Assembly: GCF_030936135.1 (NCBI RefSeq)
Contig: NC_082613.1
Coordinates: 558,001 to 622,000, forward strand
From: Gavia stellata
Taxonomy: Eukaryota > Chordata > Aves > Gaviiformes > Gaviidae
DNA: 64,000 bases
Direction of reading: 5' to 3'
Shown: positions 12,074 through 23,400 of the stretch, piece after piece
Numbering within the stretch: the stretch's first letter is position 1
Layout: every line of letters starts with the position of its first letter
Translations under genes and position numbers: made by a program
Notes under the pieces: model-generated
Database searches by the model: none
What the model was told of the DNA's origin: nothing
What the model saw: only the letters and a program-made list of their open reading frames with translations

Positions 12074-12816
12074 ATGGCGCCGGGGAGAGGGGATGCGTGC
12101 GGCACGCGGGGGGCTGCGGGGATGTGCGTGGCCACCCAGGCTGCCCTCTGCAAGGCCATGGCCGGGCACCGGCAGCTGGTGCTGCAGCTCGGGGGCAGCG
12201 CCGACAGCCCCCAGCTGCGGGAGGAACGTCGCAGGAGGAGTGCGGAAGCCCGCGAGCTCAGCACTGGTAAGGAGGGGGCTGCTGCTCCAGGAAGGGGAGA
12301 GGTGGGGGTCTAGGGCAGCAGCCATGGTGCCCCCCCCTCTGCACCCACACCGGGGCTGTTGGAGGGGCTCCAGGGCCGCCGTGGCTCAGTGTCCCCCGTC
12401 CCGCAGGGCTGCGATGCACACTGCTGGCGGGGCTGCGGCAGGCACCGGTTAGCCCCGAGGAGCGGCGGGAGCTGGAGCGGTTGTGGGTGCTCTTCCTCTC
12501 CGCCTTAGAACTCTTCCTGCAGGACCTGCACAAAGCCCACCACCTCTGCCAGAGCTTCTCTGGGCAGGGGAGCAGCACGGCCCTGCTGCACACTGGGCTG
12601 GGGGGCCGGCGAGGGAGGGGTCCCACGCAGCCCCCGGCCACCCTGCGCCTGGAGGAGGAGATCGAGCAGGTGAGGGCCATGCTGGCGGAGATGGAGAGCG
12701 GGGCCAACATCCCGCTGTGGACGGTGGAGGCCACGCAGCCAGCAGGGACGGGCAGCAGCGCAGCCCCTGCGGCTGGGGCGGGGCCTCGCACTGGGCACAG
12801 CTGCAGGGTGCTCTGA
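12074..12816 (+). CDS. RGS9BP/R7BP-family regulator of G-protein signalling anchor, extra paralog
   Basis: Two exons, 12074-12266 and 12407-12816, join in phase to give 200 residues. The stretch LVLQLGGSADSPQLREE matches the start of RGS9BP (R9AP), and ERRELERLWVLFLSALELF and MESGANIPLWTVEATQPAG match its second half. These proteins tether R7-class RGS proteins to membranes; R9AP does it in photoreceptors. The ending differs from both known anchors: there is no C-terminal transmembrane helix (R9AP) and no Cys-Cys palmitoylation end (R7BP). The chain ends SCRVL, a CaaX-like box with Leu last, which would favour geranylgeranylation. An in-frame Met at 12122 is an alternative start. An AATAAA lies at 13003-13008. 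I do not recall a human counterpart between TNNC2 and UBE2C. Confidence 0.75.
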
Positions 12817-13002
12817 CCAGGCGGAAGGAGCGGAGGCAGCTGGCAGGGCTGGCACCCCCCGTGCACACTCAGGCATCATAGAGCAGGGGATGGCGGCCCT
12901 GCGTACCCCCACAGCTTCCAGCCCCCTGCCTGGACAGGCGATGGTGGGGGCTGTCCCCACCCTGAGGAGGGAACAGAGCCAGCTCTGGGCACCCCAAGTG
13001 TT

Positions 13003-13008
13003 AATAAA
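13003..13008 (+). terminator. Poly(A) signal of the RGS9BP-like gene
   Basis: AATAAA lies 187 bp after the stop. The UBE2C 3' end converges from the other side about 160 bp away. Confidence 0.65.
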
Positions 13009-13169
13009 GCCCCTGTTACCCCAGGGGGGTCGGTGTCCCTCCCTTCCTGGTCACGCCCGCAGAAGGGCCGTCGGACCCCGGGGCTGGGCTGACCAAGAGA
13101 AGGTGTCTCCAGGCACTCATGGGGTGCCAGGCTGCAACAAAACCCCCAAAAGAAAGTTATAAACATGCA

Positions 13170-13175
13170 TTTATT
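13170..13175 (-). terminator. UBE2C poly(A) signal
   Basis: TTTATT on the plus strand, AATAAA in the UBE2C transcript, 127 bp beyond its stop codon. Confidence 0.65.
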
Positions 13176-13301
13176 TATACATTAACCGTGGCTCGGACTA
13201 CAAAATTAATTTAAAAACAGCCTATGATACAGAAAGCCGGGGGGAGTGGCCGGACAGGGAGCGGGCAGAGACCCGGGTACGACGAGGAGAGGCGGTGCAG
13301 G

Positions 13302-14467
13302 TCAGGTTTCCTGGCTCTTGGCCTGCTTGGCGTACGTTTCCCGCACGTACTTCTTGTAGGCTGAGGAGAGAGGGGGGGGAGCAGGGGGCTGAGGGTCCCG
13401 AGGCAGCCGTGGGAGCAGCTGTGGGGCCGGGCAGGCGGTGGGACGCAGCAGGGTCGGGGGGCTGCGCTGCCGCCCACCCCGGAGGGAGGAAGCGTGGGGG
13501 GGGCGCCTGACGCAGGCACTCACCGGCTTGGTTCTTCCAGAGCTCGGCGGCGTGCGTGTTCAGGGGGCTCTCGATGTTCGGCTCTGGGGACAGCGGCTGG
13601 GTCAGCGGGCAGGGTGGCCTGGACCCCCGAGCCCCACCACCCAGCGCTGCGCTGGTGGGGGGGAGCCCCACCACTGTTCCCCGCCCCCCCGGCACCCCAC
13701 TGCAGCGTGGTTGAGGCACCCACCTGCCAGCAGGCTCTGGATGGAGAGCAGGATGGTGCGGACGTCGTAGAGGGCCGACCACTTGTCCTTGAGGATGTCG
13801 AGGCAGATGTTGCCCTGGGTGTCGACGTTGGGGTGGTAGCAGGGCGTCAGGAAGCGCACGGTGGGCGCGGTGTAGGGGTACCCGCTGGGGAACTCCAGCG
13901 ACAGCTTGTACCGCAGCTCCTCGTAGGCCTGGGGGCAGCAGTCAGGGGCGGGGGCCACGGCCCCGGGGGGGCGGGCAGCCCCAGCCCCGGGGGGGCGGGA
14001 GCACGGGGAGGACCGAGACCAGCCCCAGCGCGGGGGGAGCAGGGCGGACCCGGGCACCCCCCCCCCAGCCTGGGGTCCCGGCCGCTCACCGTGCCGGCCG
14101 CGCCGTCGATGGTCCCGATCCACTTGAAGAGGTTGTCGGACTCGGGGAAGGCGGAGATGCCTTTGTCCCCGGACATCTGCGGGGGCAGCGCGTCAGGGCG
14201 GCCCGGGACCCCCGGCCGGGCCCCGGACCGCCCCCACGGGACCCCCACTCACCATGAGCGCCATCAGCTCCTGCTGCAGCCTGCGGGGGAAGCACACGTT
14301 ACCGGCCCGGCCCGGCGGGGCAGCCCCCAGCCCCCAGCCCCCGCCCCGGCCCCGGCCCCAGCTCACCTCTTCCCCACCGAGCCGCGGGCCGCCGTGGCCC
14401 CCGCCTCAGCCGCTTTGCGGGCGGCCGCGCTGGGCACGGCGGCGGGGTCGGCGTTCTGCGAAGCCAT
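13302..14467 (-). CDS. UBE2C: Ubiquitin-conjugating enzyme E2 C (APC/C E2)
   Basis: Six exons on the minus strand: 14367-14467, 14253-14280, 14090-14176, 13724-13928, 13524-13583 and 13302-13360. They total 179 residues, the human length. UBE2C loads ubiquitin for the anaphase-promoting complex and so drives destruction of mitotic cyclins and securin. The UBC fold is complete, with [20 protein letters not shown] containing the HPN motif and the active-site Cys in GNICLDIL. The N-terminal [11 protein letters not shown] extension and the C-terminal [12 protein letters not shown] tail match the human protein closely. Exon 2 is only 28 nt. The gene follows DNTTIP1 on the same strand with only about 450 bp between them. 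Confidence 0.97.
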
Positions 14468-14701
14468 GGCGGCTCCCGGGGGCGCCGCACCCGCCTCCGG
14501 CCGCCGCTGCCCGGCGGTTCACGAGCGCTGGACGCGGCTCCCGCTCCCGGGCGGCGGCGCCGCACCAGGCTCCGCTGCCTCCCGCCCGCCCGCCCGCCCG
14601 CGGCCGCGCTCGGCGCAGGACCCAGGACCCGGCCCCCGCTGCGGCTCTCCCGGCGCCGTGCGCTCTCCGCTGCGGCGGTCCCGCCCCGCTCCCGCGCCGC
14701 G

Positions 14702-14836
14702 TTTGAATGCTCCCAACGTGCGGCCCCTCCGCCAATCAGCGCGCCGCCCCGTTCGAGCCGGCCAATCGCCGCTCGCCGGGGATGCGGCTGCCACGGCAAC
14801 TGCCGGCGGCCGCCGCCGCGGAAACGTCGCGATTGG
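14702..14836 (-). promoter_or_regulatory. UBE2C cell-cycle promoter: CHR plus CCAAT boxes
   Basis: Upstream of the UBE2C start codon are a CHR-type element TTTGAA (14702-14707) and CCAAT boxes at 14732-14736, 14762-14766 and, as ATTGG, 14832-14836. The first two CCAAT boxes are spaced 30 bp apart and the nearest is about 25 bp from the CHR. This layout is known from G2/M genes repressed by DREAM and activated by B-MYB-MuvB and NF-Y. The motifs are visible; function is inferred from the known regulation of mammalian UBE2C. Confidence 0.6.
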
Positions 14837-14923
14837 CCGCTGCCCCGCGAGGCGGCGCCGCGGGCCCTTAAAGGGCCAGACCCCCCCTTCCCCAGGAGGC
14901 GGCCGAGGCGGGTGCGAAGCGGC

Positions 14924-14929
14924 TTTATT
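14924..14929 (-). terminator. DNTTIP1 poly(A) signal
   Basis: TTTATT (AATAAA in the transcript) lies only 33 bp beyond the DNTTIP1 stop codon, implying a very short 3' UTR directly abutting the UBE2C promoter. Confidence 0.65.
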
Positions 14930-14961
14930 GGGGGCCCGGGGGGCCGTCGGGGGGCGGGGCC

Positions 14962-17900
14962 TCAGGGCTCGGGAGGGCCCTCGGGGGGCGGCACGTCCCC
15001 CCCGCGGCGAAGCGTCTCCATGTGCTTCTGCATCTTCTCCGTCATCCACGCCGGCGGGACGAAGGGCTTCAGCTCCTCCAGCCGCAGGTCGACGGAGTCC
15101 CTGGGGAGAGGCGGCGTGAGACGGAGGGACCCCCGCCCCGGGCCCCCAGCCAGCACCAAGCCCACTGACCCCGGCACCCCCCCAGCCAGCACCGAGCAGG
15201 GCGCCCCTGCAGCGGGGTGGGCAGGGCGGAGGCCCCCAGGGCAGCGGCCCCAGGCGTGGCGGCACACACGGCGCCTCTGCTCGGGTCCTCACCTGTAATC
15301 GTCACTGGCAGCCAAATCCCGAATGTCCTCTTCGATGAGGAGATAGGCCTGCGGCACAAGGCGGGGGGACACCTCAGGGCTGCCACGCACCTGCTCCGGC
15401 ACCCGCGAGGGACAGCAAGGGCAGCGCCGCATCCCCCGTCCCCGGCCAGCGCAGAGCTGCTGCTCCCCGCGGGAGCCGGCTGCGCCTCCTGGCCTGCGCT
15501 ACTCGCCCTCGCCTGCGCCTGAATCCCGAGGGGCAGCGGACGGACCTCCGCAGCGCCCCGGAAGCGCCTCTGCCTCCGCGCGCCCTGCCTAGCCTCCTGC
15601 CAAGCCGCCTTTCCCGCAGCACGACGCTCGCTGCTCCTCCGCCCGTCCTAGCCCTGCGGTGGGTTTCTGCGCGGTTCCCGCCGGCTGCAGGAGCCGCGAG
15701 CCCGGGCGTACTCACCATCTTGCCCCCAGTGGCCCTCATGTGCTGCTGCTCTGCCAGCCAGTGCTTATCTTGCGGGTCGGCTGCGTACTGCAATAAAGCA
15801 GCAAGGACCTAGCTGAACACAGGCAACAGACCTTCCGCTCTGACCACCCTCCTGCGGGGACGCTGCGCCCCACTCCAGCGCTCCCTCAAGCGTGTTGCCC
15901 CCCGTGGTGCTGCCCAGCGGGGGGCTGCCGGGGGGGAGGGCGCAGCTCTGCCTGCTGTTTCTCCAACCTCAAGCCCTGGCTCCGGGCAAACCCACCGCCT
16001 CGGAGGCTGCGCTAAGCCGTTAACTTATGTTCCAGTGTGCTAGCCAGACCGTCTGTGTACGTGCTCTCAGTTAACAAACAAGGGCGTGTGGGAGGAAGAA
16101 AACAAGCGAGCCAAAGCACATGCTCCCGATTCCCATCGGAAACTGTTTCTGAGCAAACCCCGAAGGAGGAAGCGTCCTGCTGCGGCATCTGACCTTAAAG
16201 AGGTGGGGATGCTTGATGTAGAGTCGCCCTCTTGTTCCTCCCATCCCGAGAGCTCTGAAAGAGGAACACGAGGGGGTGTTACACCTGTGCGGAGGGCAGC
16301 CGCGGCGGTACGGGGACACCTCCTCTCCTCCCCAAGCCCTTCCTACTGCTTTCGAGGCAGAGAAGCGAAGTGACGGGAGGAGTCTTACGGGCTCCTGCCT
16401 TGGAGACACCGCCCTCCATCGACAGGGCCATTCCTTACTTGTTTGCTCGAGATCCCAGCACAAAGGTTGTGGTTTCAGTCAGTCGGGATGGATCCCACTA
16501 CAGAGCAATTGGAAAAGGGGCAACATTAGAAACGAAGCTGGTGCAGGCCCATGCTCCACGAGCCTCAGCTCTCTGACAGGGAACCTCAGAACCACCCCTG
16601 GCCTGGGAGGGAGGGAGCTGGCCACAGACCTCCGGACTTCCACAGAGGAGGGAAGCTACATTCCCTCTGGGCAGATCTAAGCGGTTTCCCTCACGGGAAA
16701 CACTTGTGGGATCCTCCTGGCTACTACGGCTCTCCCCAGGTCTCCAAACAGCGGCACCACACCGCAGAGCTACAGGTTACAGTGCCTGGGGGAGACTAGC
16801 AAAGGCCTCCAGGCACTTCGCTCCTCTTGTTGCTTCTCTCCTGCACTGCAGGGGCCCATCACGGCACAGCACAGCTCGGCGCTGTCCTCTGCTCCCACAG
16901 CAGTAGGGCTCTGCCAGCGGAAGCAAAGGGGAGGAGAGGGTGAGCCCAGCAGCGTCGGCCAGCCAATACCTTTGGTCCATCCCTTCTCACAGGCTCAGAG
17001 ACTTTGAGCTTCCACCTGAGGGGAAGGAAAATGCAGTAAGAACGAGTCCCTGCAGGACCAGCACAGTCACCACCGCGGCACCGGCAGCAGGGATTGAGCC
17101 CCAGCCCTTCCAGACCCACCTTCATTCACACCCTCTGTTCCCCTGCGGTGCCCAGCTCTGGACCCTCATCTTTGCTGCACGTTCTCCTCTGCCCAGCTGC
17201 CAAGATCCCACCACCACCCGTGTCTCACACCGCTCACTCTGAATGGCCCATCCGGATCTTTTCACCCCTTCAGGCCTGTTTAAAACTGCCTCCTTGGAGG
17301 TCTTTGCCTCCAGAGGGGAACACCTCAACCTAAACCCCTCCTGCCCTCCCTCTGGCATGCCCCTGCACCTCTCCTTTCTGCAGGAGGGGAAGGAGACCGC
17401 AGGGTTTCTGTACTCCCCCATTCAGGCAGCCTCATTTCTCCCCTGCCCTCCCAAAACAGGGGCTCCAGCTCAGGACCCATACTCACGCAGCCATGCCTGA
17501 GGCCCCACGATCGTTCGACAGGCTCTGTCCTGGAGGCCGCCCCTTCCTCTGCATGGAAGAAATCCCTCAGTGACTCAGCTGCACGTGCTGAGAGAACCCT
17601 CTCGCTACCCACCCCCTCCCAGGGAAGCTGCTCTTTTTGTCACGAGCAGAAATGCTGGCTGGCATGAGAGCGAGCACCTCCGAGGCACCCCAAAAGCTGC
17701 CTGTGCACTTGCACGTGCTCATACTGTGGGAATGGCCAGGAACGAGGAGCAGGCTTCCTGAAACATAAAATCCATTGTGTGGAAAACCCTCCTACCTTTT
17801 TGGGAACGGGGCTCCCTCGACGACTCAGCTCCTCATCCATCTGTCGGGCACGCTGGAAGAGGAATGGCAGTGGGATGAGAGCAGGACCCTCCTCCCTGCC

Positions 17901-19645
17901 AGGTGGGCAGAGCCCCACACATCCAGCCAGCCGCTCTCTCCTTTGCCATGCTCGAGGCAGAGAGCACCAGCGCGCAGGGAAATGCCGACCCCACCCTGTC
18001 TCGGTGAGAAGCACCGACCTGCAACAAGCAGTGACTGCGCCTGGGATTTTTGCTGCCCTGTAGGTATCACTCCCTCCTAACCTAACGTCTCCCAGCTCTG
18101 CCTCCTTGCTAGTGCACTGACAGACAAGAAGAGGCAGAGATCAAAGCAATTCCAATCCCTTTCCTCCTTCTCCCAGCTCTTACAAGTCATTTAAGCCTCT
18201 GGAAACAATAATAACTTTTACCTTTGGTACTGCCGGCTCATGAGGCAACCTGGGAACAACCTTTTTGCCATCAGAGAACAGCAGTTTGGCCTGCAGAAAA
18301 AGAAGGAAGGGTTACCCGATTCTGGGCCCAGAGAGGGATCTTCCAGCAACCCCCACTTCCCTGTATCTGACCGAAAGCCCTGTAACAGCTCTGCTTTCGA
18401 CATGCTGCTATGCAGCGCTTTCAGAGATGGCGAGATGCAAAAGCACAATCTGAGCCTGATAAAGTCTGGGCAACTGGCACAAAAGCAAGATGTGAAAGAA
18501 AAGGATCCCGTCCCACCCCCCAGGACTCTCCAACGGGTGCCAGCGGACCGGTCTCTGTGGAAGCTCCAGCTGTGTGATACGTGCTGACAGAGCAGCAGTG
18601 GAAAGCAGTAGCATGAGCTGCCTGGCCCTGACCGCTCTCCTCTTCCCGGTGAGAACGAAGCCAAGCACAGCAACCACAGCAGGGCTGTGGGTGCCTCCCC
18701 CGGCTAATGGCAAAGCCATTAAGAGGGATGTGTCCTAGCTGGGCTCCTCTGCTCGGCCAGGGTCCAGGCTCTGTGGAGGGAGCGGAGCCCCTCGCTAGCA
18801 CCCACCTGCTCCAGGCAGCTCCGACACGTCTCCTGGATGAGCTGCTCCGGGTCTACCTCCTCCCCAACGTTATCGCGCACGTTGATTGCTGCCTTCTGGA
18901 AAAACTGGAGAGGAGGTGGCAGGAGAGGGTTAGAGCCTGAGCACGCAGGCAGTGTCGGGGCAGGCCTGCGGGCCCAGCTCCCACGCTGTACCCACGCACC
19001 AGTGGCCACGAGACGGGTGCGACGGCCTCGCGTGGCGCCTGGAGCCGAGCTCCCTCTATGCAGCCTGCAACGGGAGGGGGTGGCGGGGCCTGTCCCCGCA
19101 GCTCTCACCTTCATGTACTTGTTGAAGACGCCCCGGATTTCCTCGTTGATGCTGGGCTGCAGGACAGCTCGCAGCAGGTCCATGGACACGGTCGGGTCCG
19201 TGAAGCTGAAGGGGGAGGAGTCAGGTGGGGGGCGCGGGACCCCCCCCGCCCCAGTCTAGTCTAACCCAGCTCCTCCCCTCCGGCCTGCTGCCCAGTTCAA
19301 CCAGTCCGGTCCAGCCCAGTCCCTCTCTTCAGCCCTCCCGCTCGGGTCCGTCCGGCCCGGCCTCCCCCACCGCCACCCCCAGCCCACCCCGCTCCCCACC
19401 GGCCCGGTCCCTCCGTACCTGGTGGTCATCTGGGAGCGCCGGCCGCGCCGCTGCACCTGCCGGTGCTTGATCATGATGTTCCAGGGGCTCTGCGGGACAC
19501 ACGCGTCAGCCGCCGCCCGCCCGCCGCCCGCCGCCCCGGCCCCGGCCCCCCGCCTCACCGTGCTGACCAGCTGCTCCTCGGCGCCGCCCGGGCCCTCCTC
19601 GCCCGGCTGCCCCGGCTGCTGCTCCGCGTCGCGGGCGGCGCCCAT
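14962..19645 (-). CDS. DNTTIP1: Deoxynucleotidyltransferase terminal-interacting protein 1
   Basis: Thirteen exons join in frame on the minus strand: 19559-19645, 19419-19489, 19109-19205, 18806-18904, 18222-18290, 17796-17852, 17487-17548, 16970-17015, 16439-16497, 16194-16254, 15716-15787, 15293-15348 and 14962-15100. They give 324 residues (human 329). The protein is a subunit of the MiDAC HDAC1/2 complex and binds DNA. Landmarks are PWNIMIKHRQVQRRGRR, the dimerisation part SMDLLRAVLQPSINEEI, the AT-hook-like KKRKGRPPG across an exon junction, and the C-terminal DNA-binding half GMGGTRGRLYIKHPHLFK then DPQDKHWLAEQQHMRATGG. The start MGAARDAEQQPG matches the human MGATGDAEQPRG; an in-frame Met 27 nt upstream is less likely. 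Confidence 0.95.
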
Positions 19646-20290
19646 GGCGGCGGCGGCGGCGACCCCGGACACGGACCCGCTCCCGGCCCGCGCGACGGGA
19701 AGCGCCGGGCCGCACGCGCGTCATCCGCCCGCGACGCCCCGGCCGCGCGCCGGAAGTAATGCGCTGCCATGGCAACGGCGGCGGGGGGGGGGGCCCGGCC
19801 CAGTGCGGGGTGCGCGGGGAGGCCCGGCGGAGCGGACGGGAACGCGGGGCCGCGGGGCGGTTTCCGAGGAGGCGGCCGCGGGGCGAGCGGCCTCGGTCCT
19901 GCCGGCTGGGCTGCGGCCTGGCCTGGGGGACGCAGGCAGAGTCCGCGGGCCGCCGGGCGCTGCAGCCTCCCCCCGGGTCCGCCCGGGTCCCCCCGCGGCG
20001 GAGGCGGTCGGGGGCGGCGGGGCAGAGCCGCGAGCCCAATGCGGACAGCCCGAGGGGGCGAGGCGGGCTGAGCTCGCCGCTGTCCATCTAACACATCCAC
20101 GTTTGCTTCCCTCCACCCCGCCACCATTGTTTTCCCCTCATGGCTTATTTTAAACCTCATCCCTGGGTTTGCGTCGTCCCTCTCGGGCGGATGCGGGGGT
20201 GAGGTCGTGTACGAACACACAGCAACCAAGAAATCCTTAGTTCTAAAGAAGTGCAGCTTCGTGGATGAACGCGGTGATGGGCAGTCAGCT
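19646..20290. promoter_or_regulatory. CpG island promoter upstream of DNTTIP1
   Basis: About 400 bp next to the DNTTIP1 start are very CpG-rich with no TATA box, as expected for this housekeeping gene. GC content falls quickly after about 20080. No divergent gene is recognised on the other side. Confidence 0.55.
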
Positions 20291-20482
20291 CTAAAATAAT
20301 CCTAAGTCCCAAAGCCTTAGAAAGTCACGCTCTTCCACCCTGTCCCGCCGAGGAACGGGCCTGGCCCCCATGAACCTGGTGGTGTATTGGCCCGGCCCGT
20401 GAGACTGGCGGAACTGCAGCTGCAGAAATGGGGCTGTGTCCTTCCACAATCTGTGTCTTCTTTGTTGTATCATTTCCTGCGC
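20291..20482 (-). CDS. Possible last exon of an unrecognised gene
   Basis: A minus-strand frame begins after a strong acceptor (T-rich tract, then TTTCAG) and runs 63 codons to a stop at 20291. It reads AQEMIQQRRHRLW, then a segment containing SHGPGQYTTRFMGARP and ends FLRLWDLGLF. The GPGxY motif recalls sperm-tail PG-rich repeats of ciliary proteins, but that is a weak resemblance. Upstream exons would lie to the right, where minus-strand frames near 21.96-22.15 kb look mildly protein-like. I cannot name a family, and chance is a real alternative. Confidence 0.28.
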   Translation of the reverse strand, partial: AQEMIQQRRHRLWKDTAPFLQLQFRQSHGPGQYTTRFMGARPVPRRDRVEERDFLRLWDLGLF

Positions 20483-23400
20483 CTGAAATAGAAAAATAAA
20501 CTCGTTGCAGTTCCAATTGAGTTTTTTCTGCAAGTCTCTCGTCTTTCTGGAATCTTACTGTTTATCTGAGGAAACACTCCAAACTAGCATTTCCTCATCG
20601 TCTAATGTGTGCAGAATAGTCAAAACAACTTGTCCGTCATTTTCTAGACCACCTTACCATGTGTTGTGATCCACAAGAAGCTTTGCTGTTGCATCAGCTG
20701 GATAACAATGTAACGTAAAAAAGCATTTGCTGTTTTGCTGGTAATGTTTTTCCTTGGTACTTCCAAGACGACTGTAAGATAAAAACAAACGGGATTTGCC
20801 AAAGCACACGATGTTGAGGCCGTTCAGCGTCTCGCGTTCAGAGTGGCCGGTGTGGAGGATGGTGGAGCTGTGCCAATGAGCAGTCGTTCCCAGTTCACTG
20901 TCCTCACACGCTCTCTGTGCGAGCGGGGAAGCACTTCACCGTGCTGCGGAGAGGGAAAGCAGATTCTTCTTCCCTGCCAGGTTTGCTGGACACTCCAGAC
21001 CAGCGCCTGCGGTGTGGGCACGGTGGTGGTGCCTCCAGAGGATGATCTGTTGGTGTCTCTCAGTGTTTGTCGCTCCAGCCTGTGGCTGCATCCCCCCAGT
21101 GTAACCAGTGTGATTCTTCATCGGAGCTGTTGGTCCGTCAGTCACCACGCTCGGCACTCACGGAACACCGGTGCCGGCTGCAGGAGGAGAGTCTGGGTGA
21201 CTCACGGGCTCACGCGCTGGAAGAGGCTCCTGCCCTTGTTGTCGCCTTCCTGCCGCTTTGGCCAGGGCTGCATCAGCCCGGGATGAGATCAGGCTGTTAC
21301 ACAAACCTGACCTGCGGATGTGGGGCCAATCGAGTCACCATCAGTGTTGCCATAACTTTGTTAGCATCAGCACTGGGCTTTTTATGTGCTTATTATGGTT
21401 GCTCCAAATCGTTAGCAACAAAAATTGGACATTGTCCAGAGGCGAGGAAAAATAACTATGGCTGTAGAAACTCATGGGGAAAGGTGACAAGAATGGTTCC
21501 GTTTAACCTGCGAAAGCTCGATGGAGAGAGGGCTCGCCTCTGTACGTGTGCTGCAGAGAGGACAGCGATCAGTTGCTCTCTGTACCCACCGTGAGCAGAC
21601 AAGAAGTCCTTGTGTTGGTTTGAATCAAGTGAGACTTGGATCAGGTCTTCGGAAAAACTTTCCCATTACAAGAAGACTTAAATCCTGGAACAAATCCTCA
21701 GTAAAGAGTCCCTGTCTTTGCAGGCATAGGGATGCCTTTTTAAGAGCACGTCAGAACAATGTCTGTCAGGGATCACCTAGATGTAAATGATGAGATGACT
21801 TCTTTGGATCTCCTCCAGTCCCCAGTTTTTAATGGTAATTTTTCCGTGGATCTGTGCGGTAGGTGCACATGACAAAACACGCCAGCCTGTGAGCGTCTGC
21901 CAGAGAGGAACAGCCGTTTCACAGCTGAGGTTACCTGAGTTCTTTTTGGATTCACAGAGAGACTTTGGACAAGTCCTGTCTGTCCCTCATGTCCTCAGTG
22001 CGGGCAGGCCTGCGGGGTGGGCAGGCTTTTGGTGGCAGCGGAAAGCCTGTTGAACCCAATCCCACATCCTGGTTTGGCAGCGAGACTCTTGCAGGCAAAG
22101 CTTCGTTATCCCGCTGGATCCTCATGACAGTGTTGGGTCTGCCCTTGCAGGCAACTGCAGGGCTGCGGCGCAAGAGGACGAGCAGCACAGAGGGTCAGGA
22201 AGGAGGAATGGGGTCGTAGCTTGTAAACTTTACCTGTATAACATTACTTCTTAGAATCAAACGCTGTAAAATTATACCAGCCTTCACAGAAGGACAGCTG
22301 GCAGGACATCACAGAAGAGTCTGTGTTTCAGTGGGTTGGGGTGGGTAGGAAGGGGAACAGAAGAGGGAAAGAAACAGAGCTCCTGCCTCCCCGTGGAAGC
22401 GGGATTTATGTGGATGCTGCAAACTCTGCGTCACTTTAGCAGTGACCTGCCCTGGCCACAGCCCAGCCGTCCCCGGGAGGATCTGGGTGCAGGAGCAGTG
22501 CTGCTCGTCACCACGGGCATTGCTCTTTCTTCTGGCTTCTTCTTTTGCAAACGACTGCGGCACCAGTGTCTGCAAGATCCCGGTGAGGGGCCACACATGC
22601 CTGCCGCATCCTGCCACAGCAGGAGACATGATTTTTTTGGTTTGCTTTTCTCTATTCACCCTCTGACCTCTCATGAGACTGGTGCTGCACTGCAGGTAAT
22701 CAATGAGAGTCAGGAAACTGATGAGGAGAGGGGAAACATAACCAAAAAGCATTCGGAGACCCAAATAATGTTGCTGGTGGGCACACAGTGATCACTACTT
22801 GCTCCCGAGAGCGAGCCAGAGGGCTCTGGTGCACATCTCGCTCTCCATGGACCTGTGCTGCTGTGTGTGATGGGTGCAGGCGCAATCCTGCTATGTGGGA
22901 TCTGAGCCGTGGAGTTGGAGCAGGACCTGCAGGGTTCATCTCTCCAAGGCGTTTATTTCAGTAGAGAAATGTGCTTGTAAGGCATTCTCCGTCATTAGTT
23001 CCCTAAATGTTGACCAAGATTATGGTCTGCTAAAACGGAAATGTGCCAAAACGATGGCGTTGTTCCCAAGAGGAGGAGCCGCTGGGTGAGTGTGGGGGCA
23101 GAGGCAGGGGCAGGGGCAGAGGCAGAGCTCTCCCCATGGGAGTCCTGGGGTTGGAAGGAGCCCTGCAGTCCCACAAGTTGTTCCAGATGGTTTGCCGGGT
23201 GCGTGGAAGGGAGTCGACGCCACTGACACCGGCAGGATGGCACAGGTTTCTCCGTGGGGCGTCCTGCTTGACGGTGATTAACAGCGACAGCAAAGTACGA
23301 TAAGCACCGGGCTGTCGGGTTAAGCCATGGAGCTGCAAGGTGTGGAACACTGGATCTTCAACAGACACGGGTGGTTCACGTAGAAATTGCATCCAAATTG

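Noticed and set aside
13494-15119. 541-codon plus-strand frame across UBE2C
   Set aside because: It is antisense to UBE2C exons 1-5 and the DNTTIP1 3' end, and its open state is explained by GC content.
21258-21455. Plus-strand frame with a hydrophobic stretch near 21.35 kb
   Set aside because: It has a helix-like segment but no splice support, no family match and stops soon after.
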